DNA of 35,934 bases from an uncultured cyanobacterium (GCA_903869185.1 CAIPYC010000076.1:1-35934), one strand, 5' to 3'. Counted from the first letter of the stretch, positions 1-9,274 are shown. The notes: generated from the sequence alone by a model not told the origin. A program made the numbers and translations.

Positions 1-1000
1 GTCGATATATGTCGGATCCTTTTTGGCAAATCAGCTCAGCACATTCTCTCAATTCTCTCAAAGTAATATACTTGAGCCCAAGTTCTTCTAAGCTTCTAGG
101 CAATCCTATCTTTTCATAAAATTTCAGCAATTGCATACGAGATGATAAAGCCAATCGATTCTCTTGAATTATTTCCTCAAGCCTTAACTGCACCAATATA
201 CCGTAGGCAACCTTTTCACCATGTAAAATATTATTTGTTCCCTTTAGGTGAGTTATTCCATTATGTACGGCATGTGCTGCTACTGTGCGGCATCTTGCAC
301 CCCCTAATCCACCTATTAATCCAGCTAGTAAGACAGTGGCATCTACTACTTCTCGCCATTGACTACTTCCTGGATTATCAAGGGCAGTAACTGACTTCTG
401 TAAAAGAAGATCTCTTAGAACACGGGCACTCTGGACTGCTGTAATAGTAAGGCTATCTGTCGAATCTCTACTACTAATCGAGGATTCATACCATTTAGCC
501 AGCGCATCTCCAATACCAGATACCAAAGTTCTTTTCGGTGCCGTCTCAATCAACTTATAGTCCAGAATAAGTAAATCGGGGCATTGGTTTAGAGTTACAT
601 CGTAAAGAAAGCCGCCTTCATCTGTGTAAATATTGGAAAGAGCGGTCCATGCAGCGCAGGTAGCGCCTGATGTCGGTACTGTGACTATGGGTAAGAGACA
701 TTTGTGAGCCAAAATTTTAGCGCTGTCCAAAGCCTTACCCCCTCCTACTCCGACAATTAGATCGTGTTTCCCCTTTTTTACTATCTGCTCTAATCTATTC
801 AATGATGCTTCCGAGCAGTCTGGAGTATAAAGAGCTATCGGAAGATTACCAATGTATTGATTAATGAGAGAACTGCTCTGAGTCCCCCCTACTATCAGGG
901 GATTTGTTCCTAACTCGTTAATTCTATCTACAGTGAAAACTCCCTCACCCCTAATGACTCGATTGGGAGCAACTGATATACTATTAGCGCTTTCAGTCAT
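1..1000 (-). CDS. GldA-like iron-containing alcohol dehydrogenase (partial, 3' end beyond window)
   Basis: A minus-strand frame beginning with ATG at 998-1000 stays open to the window edge, giving 333 visible residues. It reads as an NAD-dependent glycerol dehydrogenase-type enzyme of the iron-containing alcohol dehydrogenase superfamily. The nucleotide-binding glycine run (VGVGGGKALDSAK) and the following PTSGATCAAWTALS segment are typical of GldA. The likely metal ligands are present: Asp in VSGIGDALAKW, His in AAHAVHNGIT and His in LHGEKVAYG. By family knowledge the reaction is oxidation of glycerol or a related polyol to the ketone, but cyanobacterial members are poorly characterised and the substrate is open. 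The gene starts 10 bases after the ycf51 stop, so it is probably the last visible gene of the glyA run. The C-terminal residues are missing only because the window ends. Confidence 0.85.
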   Translation of the reverse strand, partial: MTESANSISVAPNRVIRGEGVFTVDRINELGTNPLIVGGTQSSSLINQYIGNLPIALYTPDCSEASLNRLEQIVKKGKHDLIVGVGGGKALDSAKILAHKCLLPIVTVPTSGATCAAWTALSNIYTDEGGFLYDVTLNQCPDLLILDYKLIETAPKRTLVSGIGDALAKWYESSISSRDSTDSLTITAVQSARVLRDLLLQKSVTALDNPGSSQWREVVDATVLLAGLIGGLGGARCRTVAAHAVHNGITHLKGTNNILHGEKVAYGILVQLRLEEIIQENRLALSSRMQLLKFYEKIGLPRSLEELGLKYITLRELRECAELICQKGSDIYR

Positions 1001-1010
1001 TGAATTTTTA

Positions 1011-1505
1011 CTAATTTAGCTTTTTGAGGTGATCTTGGAAAACTTCTACTTGAATTTCTTTGCTAAAGGGAGCTTTTTTAATTTGTCCAAGGTATATAGG
1101 TTGAGATATTCCTGGTTCAGGATGTATTAAGGTGCGGGCACGAATCACAAGTTCAGATTGACCACTAATTCTACCGTAGGAGAACAATCTATTAGCAGCT
1201 TGTTTGAGAGTAGCTTCCAATTGTGAAGCGCTGACATCGCCAGGCACAGATATTACCGTACTGGAACCTCCATTGTCATAGACTACCGAAAAAGGTACAG
1301 ACCCTGGAACTTCTACGTTTTTAAAAAGCCCCAAGCTAAGTCCAAACAATCCAAATGTCAATACGAGCATAAATCCCGTAGCACCAATCAAACGGAATCT
1401 GGTTCCCCATCGAACCAAAAAAGCAATCAAACTCAGGATGAAAAAAATAGCGGTCGCAATAGCAGACCATTTAGTAAAAGTGGCAAAATCGATGTAACTT
1501 TCCAT
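1011..1505 (-). CDS. ycf51: Ycf51 family protein (DUF2518)
   Basis: This 164-residue protein has two hydrophobic segments near the N terminus (about 14-31 and 39-61) followed by a soluble domain. The pattern W-G-T-R-F-R-L-I-G-x-T-G-F, the VYDNGG segment, the RARTLIHPEPG motif and the PIYLGQ segment match the Ycf51/DUF2518 family of cyanobacteria and some algal plastids. The function is unknown; the membrane segments suggest a membrane-anchored protein. Its ATG overlaps the cinA stop codon by one base (TAATG), indicating translational coupling. It belongs to the glyA operon. I am confident of the family and have no basis for a biochemical role. Confidence 0.88.
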   Translation of the reverse strand: MESYIDFATFTKWSAIATAIFFILSLIAFLVRWGTRFRLIGATGFMLVLTFGLFGLSLGLFKNVEVPGSVPFSVVYDNGGSSTVISVPGDVSASQLEATLKQAANRLFSYGRISGQSELVIRARTLIHPEPGISQPIYLGQIKKAPFSKEIQVEVFQDHLKKLN

Positions 1506-2791
1506 TACCCCATTATATAAGTGTTTTCCTTTTTTATTTTTTGCTTAACAAGAAGTCTTCTTAGCTTATCTAAAGCATTATTAGCACTCAGGTAACGGAT
1601 GGTTTCGCGATCTTTGTTGGTTCCAAATTTGAATTCAAATCCCTCAAAAATTTCACCTGGACCTACTATACCTACATACACCAAACCAATGGGTTTATGG
1701 AAACTCTCTCCCGATGGTCCGGCAATACCAGTGATACTGATTCCCCAATCAGAGTTGGTTTTTTTGACCAAACCTTTGGCCATTTCCATCGCTACCTGTT
1801 GGCTCACTGCACCAAATTGTTCAATTGTGTTTCTACTGACTCCCAGTAGGCTGGTTTTGCATTCGTTAGCATAGGCGATTACTCCCCCTATAAAATAAAA
1901 AGAACTGCCTGGTGTGTCAGTTATGATCTTGCCTAAACCTCCACCAGTGCACGATTCCGCAATTGATAAAGTTTGTTTAGATTCAATCAGTAGCTCGCCA
2001 ACTACCGAAGAAATTGTATCTTCATCGCAACCATAGTAATCTAGTCCGGTTATAGTTTTGATTTGTTCACTAATTGGCTCAATGAGCTCATTGGCAGCAA
2101 TCCTAGATGTTGCTTTAGTAGAAATGCGCAGTCTTACTTCTCCCTTGGACACGTAGGGAGCTACTGTTGGCTCTGTAAGTTCGAACAATGGGGTGATCTT
2201 GCTTGCTAGGTTTGATTCACCAATTCCTAAAAAACGCATTACTCTGCTATAGATGATTTCCTTTCCCCAACCCAAGCTTTGGAGGTAGAGAATGGCTGTT
2301 TGTGTCCACATAGCCATCATCTCGCTAGGTACTCCTGGAAATGTCAATAACAAGAGATCACTTCGAGGATGCCAGATCATGCCAGGAGCTGTTCCTATAG
2401 AATTGGGAAGCACCTGAGCCCCCTTTGGTAAAAGAGCTTGTTTACGATTGTTATCGGTCATAACCAGAGAGCGTTCAGCAAATTTTTTATTGATATCAGA
2501 TAGAATCTGCTCATTTTCTTCTAATGGGGTCGCAAAATAGTTGGCGATTGCTACAGTAGTTAGATCATCTGGAGTAGGACCAAGTCCTCCAGTAAAGATC
2601 AGTATTTCTGCTCGTCTATCTATAGCAATGTCAATAACATGCCCTATACGCTCAATATTATCTCCAACAACACTTTGATGGTAGTGAGGAATGCCCAGTT
2701 TAGCTAATTGATCCGCTATATACCGAGCGTTGCTATTAGTGATTTCCCCCAGAAGTAACTCCGTTCCGACGCATATGATTTCAGCTGTCAT
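1505..2791 (-). CDS. cinA: CinA family protein (competence/damage-inducible protein A, NMN deamidase-type domain)
   Basis: Two-domain CinA of 428 residues. The N-terminal half is a MoCF/molybdopterin-binding fold (IICVGTELLLGE at the start, IFTGGLGPTPDD further on). The C-terminal half, about residues 275-415, carries the CinA domain with SIAESCTGGG and GGVIAYAN. In characterised homologues these domains have ADP-ribose pyrophosphatase and nicotinamide mononucleotide deamidase activities used in pyridine nucleotide salvage. An upstream extension of the frame to 2881 is possible, but I chose the ATG at 2789-2791 because homologues begin with this MTAEIICVG-like sequence, a GAGGAT Shine-Dalgarno-like element lies just upstream, and the longer form would overlap the preceding gene. 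It starts 11 bases after that gene's stop and overlaps ycf51 by one base. Confidence 0.93.
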   Translation of the reverse strand: MTAEIICVGTELLLGEITNSNARYIADQLAKLGIPHYHQSVVGDNIERIGHVIDIAIDRRAEILIFTGGLGPTPDDLTTVAIANYFATPLEENEQILSDINKKFAERSLVMTDNNRKQALLPKGAQVLPNSIGTAPGMIWHPRSDLLLLTFPGVPSEMMAMWTQTAILYLQSLGWGKEIIYSRVMRFLGIGESNLASKITPLFELTEPTVAPYVSKGEVRLRISTKATSRIAANELIEPISEQIKTITGLDYYGCDEDTISSVVGELLIESKQTLSIAESCTGGGLGKIITDTPGSSFYFIGGVIAYANECKTSLLGVSRNTIEQFGAVSQQVAMEMAKGLVKKTNSDWGISITGIAGPSGESFHKPIGLVYVGIVGPGEIFEGFEFKFGTNKDRETIRYLSANNALDKLRRLLVKQKIKKENTYIMG

Positions 2792-2802
2792 TTTTTCTAT
2801 CC

Positions 2803-3855
2803 TCAGCTCATTGATCTCTCTTTGGCGATCTGCCATCCAACATAGAGCAAGATCAAGGTTGATGCAACCGCAAAACCCCAACCACTAGGAACATTGGAAA
2901 ATCCAAGGGCAAGACTGCCTACCCAAAATGTCAGAGCGTATATAAAAATAACAGTTGATTTTTGTGATATGCCAGCATTGAGCAGTCGATGATGGATATG
3001 TCGCTTGTCTGCTAAAAAAGGAGATCGCCCTTGACTGATGCGTGAGACAATCACAAATGTCATATCTATTATTGGGACTGCCAAAATTAGATAAGGAAGC
3101 AGTATCGCAGTTACTGCCAGGCTTTTGACCAGACCAATTGTTCCTAACCCAGCCAAGGTAAATCCCATAAAATAGGACCCACCATCACCCATAAAGATTT
3201 GAGCAGGATTGAAATTGTAGCGTAGAAAACCCAGAGCAGAACCAGCTAGGGCAGCCGCAATCAAACCAGCACCAGCACTCTCTCTGCCTATAAAGAGGAT
3301 GACAATCAGCATAACTACAGCAGAAATACCGGATACCCCTGCAGCTAACCCATCTATACCATCGATCCAATTGATGGCATTGGCCATTCCAACTAACCAA
3401 ATTATAGTTATTGGTACACTCAGCCAGCCTAGGTCTATAATTCCCATCAGTGGCATTGAAATGAAATCTATTCTGACACCCCAATACCAGGCAAGGCTGG
3501 CGACCACTATCTGCAAAAAAAGACGAAAAGAGGGAGAAAGAGAGAAAAGATCATCGGACAATCCTATAAAGAAGAATAAAAGCGAGCCAACTAAAAGCCC
3601 CATAACTTCAAAATGCTGGATATGCTGCGAAGTTCCAAAAGCTCCCAGTGTCCATACCAATATTATGGCAAGAGCAAAACCCAAGAAAATGGCAACTCCT
3701 CCTAGCCTTACCATTGGTCTGTTATGAATTTTACGTTCTCCGGGTTGATCTACGTAACCTGTCAGGTGACCAATATGATTGACGATTGGAGTTGAGATCA
3801 AAACAACAATCAGGGATATCACAAAGGCTATTATATAGTACAATTTGCCAGGCAT
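2803..3855 (-). CDS. WecA/MraY-family polyprenyl-phosphate N-acetylhexosamine-1-phosphate transferase
   Basis: Polytopic membrane protein of 350 residues. It shows the signature blocks of the polyprenyl-phosphate sugar-1-phosphate transferase family: GLSDDLF (the Asp pair that binds Mg), NAINWIDGIDGLAAG, FMGDGGSYFMGF and the cytoplasmic HIHHRLL motif, which is typical of WecA/TagO rather than MraY. By family knowledge it moves GlcNAc-1-phosphate (or a similar sugar) from the UDP-sugar to undecaprenyl phosphate, starting synthesis of a cell-surface polysaccharide. The frame is open to 3927, but the ATG at 3853-3855 is preferred because it avoids overlap with glyA and starts directly before the first membrane segment. 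The donor sugar cannot be told from sequence. It lies between glyA and cinA, 19 and 11 bases away. Confidence 0.9.
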   Translation of the reverse strand: MPGKLYYIIAFVISLIVVLISTPIVNHIGHLTGYVDQPGERKIHNRPMVRLGGVAIFLGFALAIILVWTLGAFGTSQHIQHFEVMGLLVGSLLFFFIGLSDDLFSLSPSFRLFLQIVVASLAWYWGVRIDFISMPLMGIIDLGWLSVPITIIWLVGMANAINWIDGIDGLAAGVSGISAVVMLIVILFIGRESAGAGLIAAALAGSALGFLRYNFNPAQIFMGDGGSYFMGFTLAGLGTIGLVKSLAVTAILLPYLILAVPIIDMTFVIVSRISQGRSPFLADKRHIHHRLLNAGISQKSTVIFIYALTFWVGSLALGFSNVPSGWGFAVASTLILLYVGWQIAKERSMS

Positions 3856-3874
3856 GAGCAGGGTTAGATAGAAA

Positions 3875-5155
3875 TTAGGCGATCGCCATTGCAGATTCTT
3901 TACGGGAATATAGTGGGAAACTTTCACAAAGATCAGCTACTCTCTGTATGCATTTCCTTTTTATTGCCTCATCTTCTGGATTCAAGAGACGATCTGCAAT
4001 AATATTAGCAATTTCTAGGAATTCTGCCACTCCTAGTCCTCTGGTTGTCATTGCAGCTGAGCCTAAACGAAGTCCACTAGTTACAAAGGGCGATTCTGGA
4101 TCGAATGGTACGGTATTTTTGTTGGCTGTAATGTTAATTTCGCTTACTAACCGATCCGCTTCTTTCCCAGTCAGTTTTATTGAGCGTAGATCAATCAATA
4201 AAAGATGATTGTCAGTACCACCAGAAACTAATTTCAAGCCTCGTCTACTCAGTTGGTTAGCCAGTGCCTGAGCATTAGCTATTACATTTGCACAATATTC
4301 CTTAAATTCAGGCTCAAGTGCTTCGCCGAAGGCTACAGCTTTTGCTGCGACAACATGTTCAAGTGGACCACCCTGGGTACCAGGGAAGACAGCTTTGTCA
4401 AATTTTTTGCCCAGTTCTATATCTTTAGTCAGAATGAGTCCGCCTCTTGGTCCTCGGAGCGTTTTATGTGTGGTAGTTGTTACAACATCACAAAAAGGCA
4501 TTGGGTTAGGGTGATGTCCAGAGGCAACCAAGCCGGCTATATGTGCTATATCAGCCATTAAATAGGCCCCAACTTCATCGGCAATGGAGCGAAATTTTTC
4601 GAAATCAATTATTCTAGGATAAGCAGAATAACCACAGATCAAAAGTTTAGGTTTTTCTTTGAGGGCAAGTTGGCGTATATTTTCATAGTCTAGGACTTCT
4701 GTTTCTGGAGAAACGCCATAGTGCGTAGCCTTGAACCATTTTCCGGATACATTAACTGGAGAACCATGAGTCAAGTGTCCTCCATGGGAAAGATCCATTC
4801 CCATAATGGTATCGCCAGGTTCTAGTAAACTAAGAAAGACAGCAAAGTTTGCTTGAGCTCCTGAATGTGGTTGTACGTTGGCCGCAGAGGCTCCAAAGAG
4901 AGCTTTTGCCCTTTCAATCGCTAACTCTTCTATCTGGTCGATGAATTCGCAACCACCGTAGTAACGCTTACCTGGTAGACCTTCTGCGTATTTGTTGGTT
5001 AAAACCGAACCCTGGGCCGCCATTACCGATTCTGAAGCGAAATTTTCACTGGCAATCAATTCCAGATGATCTCTTTGTCTTTGAAGTTCTCGCTGTATGA
5101 TTTCGGCAACAGTTGGATCTGATTCTCTCAAAAAGTCCAGTTGTTTTTTGCTCAT
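3875..5155 (-). CDS. glyA: Serine hydroxymethyltransferase
   Basis: Full-length GlyA of 426 residues. It catalyses the PLP-dependent interconversion of serine and tetrahydrofolate with glycine and methylene-tetrahydrofolate, supplying one-carbon units in the cytoplasm. Diagnostic segments are LIASENFAS (33-41), the [10 protein letters not shown] block (62-71), [12 protein letters not shown] (202-213) and the cofactor lysine in [15 protein letters not shown], Lys231. It is the first gene of a run of five genes on this strand separated by about 20 bases or less. The last codons (Ala-Ile-Ala-stop) contain one of only two GCGATCGC octamers seen in the window. Confidence 0.98.
   Translation of the reverse strand: MSKKQLDFLRESDPTVAEIIQRELQRQRDHLELIASENFASESVMAAQGSVLTNKYAEGLPGKRYYGGCEFIDQIEELAIERAKALFGASAANVQPHSGAQANFAVFLSLLEPGDTIMGMDLSHGGHLTHGSPVNVSGKWFKATHYGVSPETEVLDYENIRQLALKEKPKLLICGYSAYPRIIDFEKFRSIADEVGAYLMADIAHIAGLVASGHHPNPMPFCDVVTTTTHKTLRGPRGGLILTKDIELGKKFDKAVFPGTQGGPLEHVVAAKAVAFGEALEPEFKEYCANVIANAQALANQLSRRGLKLVSGGTDNHLLLIDLRSIKLTGKEADRLVSEINITANKNTVPFDPESPFVTSGLRLGSAAMTTRGLGVAEFLEIANIIADRLLNPEDEAIKRKCIQRVADLCESFPLYSRKESAMAIA
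3879..3886. repeat. HIP1 octamer (GCGATCGC)
   Basis: Palindromic GCGATCGC within the last codons of glyA, flanked by G and C so the dyad extends to ten bases. HIP1 is a highly repeated element in many cyanobacteria. The only other copy I saw is at 32305-32312. Confidence 0.7.
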
Positions 5156-5222
5156 TCTTGATTACCTTATTCCTATGATTTGTCCGTTCGTTTTTTTATT
5201 ATCGCAATATTTATAGTTTACG

Positions 5223-6401
5223 ATGACATTCCTTTGTCTTAGTAATGGTCACGGGGAAGACATTATTGCTGTGCGTATCATCGAACAACTAAAGCACTTT
5301 TCCCCAAATCTTGATATTGTTGCTCTCCCTTTGGTAGGGCAGGGTCATGCCTACCAATTTGCTGGTATTCCGGTAATCGGTCCTACTTTGCAGATGCCAT
5401 CTGGTGGATTTATCTATATGGATGGAAACCAATTGCTACGAGATCTCAAGAGTGGTCTCCTTGGATTGACTCTAACTCAATATCGGTTGGTGCATGAATA
5501 CGCTAAGCGGGGCTTTCGTATTATGGCTGTCGGAGATATAGTTCCATTGTTGTTTGCCTGGTTAAGTGGTGCCGAATATGTCTTTGTAGGAACTGCCAAG
5601 TCAGAATATTATCTTAGGGATGAAAATGGTTATCTGGCCCGAGCTAAGTCTTCTGAAAAGATATGGGGTAGTGTCTATCTACCTTGGGAGCGCGCCTTGC
5701 TTTCATCCCGGAAATGTCGTGCTGTTTTTCCTCGCGACAGCTTAACTAATCAAATCCTGAAATCTCTTGGTATAAGTTCTTTTGATTTAGGCAATCCGAT
5801 GATGGATGGACTTGAGCCTGATTCTTGCGATTCTGGTAACTTAACCGTTTTGTTATTACCGGGTTCCCGTTCTCCTGAGTCCGAGAGAAACTGGCGTTTG
5901 ATCCTACAGTCGATCAGGTGGCTGACAGGATCTAAGTTTACCTTTTTGGCAGCGCTAAGCCCCTCTTTAGATAAACTTCCATTTCAAGAGTATTTATTGG
6001 AGTTTGGGTGGAATCCTCAGGGAGATTCTCATTATATTTTGGAAAATTCCCAACTTCTAATGAGTCAAAATTCTTATAGTCATTATCTTTCAGTTTCCAA
6101 TGTAGCCATAGCTATGGCCGGGACAGCGACAGAACAATTTGTAGGTCTTGGTAAACCTGTAATTTCTCTAGTGGGTTCAGGTCCTCAGTTTACTTATGCC
6201 TTTGCTGAAGCACAGACCCGTCTTTTGGGCTGTTCAGTTACTTTGGTTGGAGAACCTGCTCAAGTTCCTGAAACTCTAAAAAATATAATCAACGACCCAA
6301 TTCTATTGTCCAAAATTGCTCAAAACGGAAGAAGTAGGCTAGGTAGTCCTGGTGCTGCTGCCAGAATTGCTTCTCTGGTTACAAATATTTTTGTTTCGTG
6401 A
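5223..6401 (+). CDS. LpxB-related protein (cyanobacterial lipid-A-disaccharide synthase-like family)
   Basis: This 392-residue protein opens with FLCLSNGHGEDIIA and contains LLLPGSRSPESERNW and AMAGTATEQFVGLGKPVI. That is the layout of a GT-B glycosyltransferase related to LpxB and resembles the cyanobacterial 'lipid-A-disaccharide synthase-related' family (TIGR03492 as I recall). True LpxB joins two acylated glucosamine units. This family is divergent and its substrate is not established, so lipid A synthesis should not be assumed. The gene stands alone on the plus strand, divergent from glyA with a 67-base gap and convergent with plsY with only 20 bases between the stops. Confidence 0.85.
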   Translation: MTFLCLSNGHGEDIIAVRIIEQLKHFSPNLDIVALPLVGQGHAYQFAGIPVIGPTLQMPSGGFIYMDGNQLLRDLKSGLLGLTLTQYRLVHEYAKRGFRIMAVGDIVPLLFAWLSGAEYVFVGTAKSEYYLRDENGYLARAKSSEKIWGSVYLPWERALLSSRKCRAVFPRDSLTNQILKSLGISSFDLGNPMMDGLEPDSCDSGNLTVLLLPGSRSPESERNWRLILQSIRWLTGSKFTFLAALSPSLDKLPFQEYLLEFGWNPQGDSHYILENSQLLMSQNSYSHYLSVSNVAIAMAGTATEQFVGLGKPVISLVGSGPQFTYAFAEAQTRLLGCSVTLVGEPAQVPETLKNIINDPILLSKIAQNGRSRLGSPGAAARIASLVTNIFVS

Positions 6402-6421
6402 ACTGCTTAACGTTCTATTGG

Positions 6422-7066
6422 CTATAGTCTCTCTCGTAATTTTTTGCCTATTTTTGGTTCTGTACCTTGTAGTAATCTCTTAATGTTTTCTGTATGTCTG
6501 GCTATAACATAGCTAGAGACAAAAATACCAAGCAAACTGTAAGGTAAGGGTTCTTTTAACAAAAACATAAGGATTACCAAACTAACAGATGCGATGATTG
6601 AACTAAGTGAAACTATTCGAAAAAGAGCTAAGACCAATAGAAAAATAAATAGGGCTAATAATCCCACTTTTGGAGTTATTGTCAAAAATACACCTAAGGC
6701 AGTAGCTACAGATTTTCCTCCTGAAAAATTAAGAAAAATTGATTTGCTATGTCCTAATATGACTGCCAAGGATGTTCCTGCTATCAACCAACTTTGCCAT
6801 TGGCTAGGGATTTGATTGGCTAGATAGACTGGGAGAAGATTAAATAAGCTTGTTGCCAAGACCCCTTTAGCCATATCTACCAGAAGTACGAAAATCCCGG
6901 CTGGCACTCCTAATGTTCTTAATACATTGGTAGCTCCAGTTGAGCCCGATCCTACGTCCCTAATATCTATCTGTTTGAGAGCTTTGCCCACCCAGTAGCC
7001 TGTGGCTATCGAACCTAACAAGTATGCACATACAAGCAATACTCCAGCAATCAACCAAGAGGACAT
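6422..7066 (-). CDS. plsY: Acyl-phosphate:glycerol-3-phosphate acyltransferase PlsY
   Basis: Integral membrane protein of 214 residues with about five hydrophobic segments. The three PlsY motifs are visible: GSGSTGATN near residue 41, SGGKSVAT near 115 (the third residue after the GG is Ser where many bacteria have Gly), and HTENIKRLLQGTEPKIG near the C terminus. It transfers an acyl group from acyl phosphate to glycerol-3-phosphate, the first step of phospholipid and glycolipid synthesis. A strong GGAGGA ribosome site (7077-7082 on the opposite strand) precedes the ATG by ten bases. It follows DUF3086 by 21 bases and is likely co-transcribed with it. Confidence 0.95.
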   Translation of the reverse strand: MSSWLIAGVLLVCAYLLGSIATGYWVGKALKQIDIRDVGSGSTGATNVLRTLGVPAGIFVLLVDMAKGVLATSLFNLLPVYLANQIPSQWQSWLIAGTSLAVILGHSKSIFLNFSGGKSVATALGVFLTITPKVGLLALFIFLLVLALFRIVSLSSIIASVSLVILMFLLKEPLPYSLLGIFVSSYVIARHTENIKRLLQGTEPKIGKKLRERL

Positions 7067-7087
7067 AATTGGTCGTTCCTCCTTTAT

Positions 7088-8107
7088 CTAGTAGTTAAAA
7101 TTGGAATTCTGTTGCTGTGGATCCATTGCAAATGCTAGCCAGAGTGGAAATTGTAGTAGTCCGACATTTACTTGTTCTTCCGTTTCGTCCAATATCACAA
7201 TTGGCATTTGTCCATCGTCAATTAATCGCTCTGCTTTTTGGATTAAAGGCTCAGGTGCTTCAAATAAAACTATGCCTCTATCTGGACCAAAATCGTTTCT
7301 GGAAATTCCCAGACAGTCCTGTAGCCCTCTTCTCCATTCCCCTAAACGCTCAGGATAACTAACCAGGATTAGGGCTTTAGACTTCTCACCATAGATTGTG
7401 TGAGCAATAGCGATGATTGCAGAGGCTACCAATATATTTTGTAGTCTACTGCCTGTAGCCCGAATTGTTCCTCTGCCGCTTTGATTGAAAAACCATTTAT
7501 GGACACGTTCTGCGTGAATTGGCTCAAAAGTTCTTCTAAGTTGCCAAGGAGGTCCATAGTAGTCTGGATTCGTTCTATATTGCTCTATTAGGCTTTTAAT
7601 CGTCCGACTATGTTCAATAAAACCTTTTTGTGATAGAGATGTATCGCTATTTTCTTCTCTCGTTTTTTTAACAATAGGCACTTCTAGGGTTTTAGGAGTA
7701 AGTTCTAACTTTTCTGCTGCTGCTGCCAAATCCTGCAGACTACCTACCAAATAATCTTTGAATCCTTGTACTCTAATAGCGAGATCCTGGGATGCACCTG
7801 CAAAGGTTGAACGCATCTCGTCTTTTATTTTCTCACGTCTTTTTTCCAGTTGTCCAATTGAGAGTTCTAGTTTCTGTCTGCGAATCTCGAGCTCACTTAG
7901 CCCATCTTTGAGAATCTGCGAAATAATTTCTGTCGTTTGGATAATTTGTTCTTGTTTTTTTTCTTCTAATGCTCTTATTTCTTCTTCAAGTGCCTTTTTT
8001 TTGTTTTCCAAGATACTGAGATCTTCTTTGACTAGAGTATTTTCCAGGATATTTTGATTGTCCGGGATTTGAAATTCTGGTAATTCTACTAAATCGTCTG
8101 GGTTCAT
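7088..8107 (-). CDS. DUF3086 domain protein
   Basis: This 339-residue soluble protein has a long, highly charged coiled coil at about residues 30-100, rich in Glu, Lys and Gln, then a linker. A globular C-terminal part follows, starting near YRTNPDYYGPPWQLRRTFEP and including WFFNQSGRGTIRATGSR and an ALILVSYPERLGEWRRGLQD segment. The C-terminal part and the adjacency to a DUF3119 gene match the cyanobacterial DUF3086 family. No function is known. The ATG is 26 bases downstream of the DUF3119 stop, so DUF3119, DUF3086 and plsY probably form one transcript. Confidence 0.87.
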   Translation of the reverse strand: MNPDDLVELPEFQIPDNQNILENTLVKEDLSILENKKKALEEEIRALEEKKQEQIIQTTEIISQILKDGLSELEIRRQKLELSIGQLEKRREKIKDEMRSTFAGASQDLAIRVQGFKDYLVGSLQDLAAAAEKLELTPKTLEVPIVKKTREENSDTSLSQKGFIEHSRTIKSLIEQYRTNPDYYGPPWQLRRTFEPIHAERVHKWFFNQSGRGTIRATGSRLQNILVASAIIAIAHTIYGEKSKALILVSYPERLGEWRRGLQDCLGISRNDFGPDRGIVLFEAPEPLIQKAERLIDDGQMPIVILDETEEQVNVGLLQFPLWLAFAMDPQQQNSNFNY

Positions 8108-8133
8108 TCCTAGCTCATCAAATCAAAGGTTTA

Positions 8134-8529
8134 TTAATTTTTGAAATTACATGGATTTTTTTCCAAGCAATAACTCAATGTTTTTCTATCAAAAATAATG
8201 GGTAAGAAATGAATACTATTTACTTCTCTGAAGTAGAACAGAATTGGTAGTTTTGACCAAAAAATTTCAGAATACTCCCATTGTGTATAGGGAAAATCCC
8301 GAATCAATTTCTTCCCTCGGTATATTTTAAGAGAATCAGCCGTAAAATTTAGCCTGAGAGTGTAAGCCTGTATTGCAAGAAAGATCGCGAATAAGCCTAC
8401 ACCAAAGCATAGCCAAACTTGAAATGCTGATAGTATGATAGCACCTAGTGTCAGGATTATTGGGATATTGTAGCTAGGCTCTAACTCCACTGTTTCTCTA
8501 TTGGGTATTGTGGATTGGTCGGTTATCAT
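8134..8529 (-). CDS. DUF3119 family protein
   Basis: A 131-residue protein with two closely spaced hydrophobic segments (about 22-36 and 39-55) followed by a PH-like soluble part containing LKIYRGKKLIRDFPY and HFLPIIFD. This matches the cyanobacterial DUF3119 family, usually found beside DUF3086. The frame is open upstream to 8652, but that extension would overlap the divergent gene at 8600. I therefore place the start at the ATG 8527-8529, which gives the usual family length. The function is unknown. The upstream gap to the divergent gene is 70 bases and must hold both promoters. Confidence 0.82.
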   Translation of the reverse strand: MITDQSTIPNRETVELEPSYNIPIILTLGAIILSAFQVWLCFGVGLFAIFLAIQAYTLRLNFTADSLKIYRGKKLIRDFPYTQWEYSEIFWSKLPILFYFREVNSIHFLPIIFDRKTLSYCLEKNPCNFKN

Positions 8530-8599
8530 ATTACTGGGTGGGAATCTGTAAGCATACTGCGAACCAACTTCTATTGTATAACATCTTAATGAACTGAAC

Positions 8600-9262
8600 A
8601 TGGAGAATTTATCCCTTATTTCAAAAAGTAAGATTTTCAAATATATCGACAAAGTCTTTTTTGTCTTTTCACTTTTTTATTTATTTTTTATAATATTTTG
8701 GATTAATAGACCTGCTCATTTAAAATATTCTATCTCGAATCATAAATATCAATTATCTAATATTTCTAATAGTCAATTTTTATTTTATTTGCAACAGTCC
8801 CTTAAGGTAATAAAGCAAAATCATAAAAATGAGCAAACTGTTGTGAGTTCTCATCCCATTATAGAAAGGGTTTATGTTCCTCTATATTCTTCAGCTAAAT
8901 TAGCTAATAAATTATCTACATTAAATGCTTTTTCTCCTACAGCAAAAATTCTACCAATTCCTCTTCCAACAAAGAATTATATTCAAGTTAAATCCATACC
9001 TCTACCTACTGTGGCTCTCCCATCTAGCACAAAAAAATATGAAGATAAAGCTATATCAGAAAGCAATATTAAGTTGATTGGTGTTTTGGATTCTGGTTCC
9101 GAATCTATTGCCTTGTTTGATATACAAGGAATTATAAAACGTTTGAAAGTTGGGGATGCTATTGCGGATTCTGGTTGGCTATTTCAAGGTGTTAGTCAGC
9201 AAAAAATATTAATTTCCAAACAAGGAAGTCTTCGTTATATCGAGATAGGTCAAACTTTTTAA
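8600..9262 (+). CDS. Membrane-anchored protein with GspC/PilP-like C-terminal domain
   Basis: I do not recognise a named family for all 220 residues. The protein has a single hydrophobic segment at about 19-34, a low-complexity linker rich in Ser, Pro, Lys and Asn, and a C-terminal domain at about 150-220. That domain reads IKLIGVLDSGSESIALFDI, then VGDAIADSGWLFQGV and ends on IEIGQTF. The arrangement (small beta-rich domain tethered by one N-terminal helix) resembles the homology region of GspC and the PilP domain of type II secretion and type IV pilus systems; this is an inference from pattern only. The gene is distinctly AT-rich. It starts a plus-strand run, 12 bases before the coiled-coil gene. 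Confidence 0.75.
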   Translation: MENLSLISKSKIFKYIDKVFFVFSLFYLFFIIFWINRPAHLKYSISNHKYQLSNISNSQFLFYLQQSLKVIKQNHKNEQTVVSSHPIIERVYVPLYSSAKLANKLSTLNAFSPTAKILPIPLPTKNYIQVKSIPLPTVALPSSTKKYEDKAISESNIKLIGVLDSGSESIALFDIQGIIKRLKVGDAIADSGWLFQGVSQQKILISKQGSLRYIEIGQTF

Positions 9263-9274
9263 ACAACTAATAAT

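Noticed and set aside
142-390. Plus-strand frame of 82 codons
   Set aside because: It lies antisense inside the GldA-like gene and shows no family resemblance; the minus-strand frame has clear motifs.
2792-2881. N-terminal extension of CinA by 30 residues
   Set aside because: It overlaps the preceding gene, is unlike CinA homologues, and the internal ATG has a ribosome site.
3299-3727. Plus-strand frame of 142 codons
   Set aside because: Shadow of the WecA-like membrane protein on the other strand; odd composition and no motifs.
7758-8057. Ser- and Phe-rich plus-strand frame
   Set aside because: Complement of the Glu/Lys-rich coiled coil of DUF3086, which produces a long open antisense frame.
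8530-8652. N-terminal extension of the DUF3119 protein
   Set aside because: It would overlap the divergent gene at 8600 and exceed the family length.
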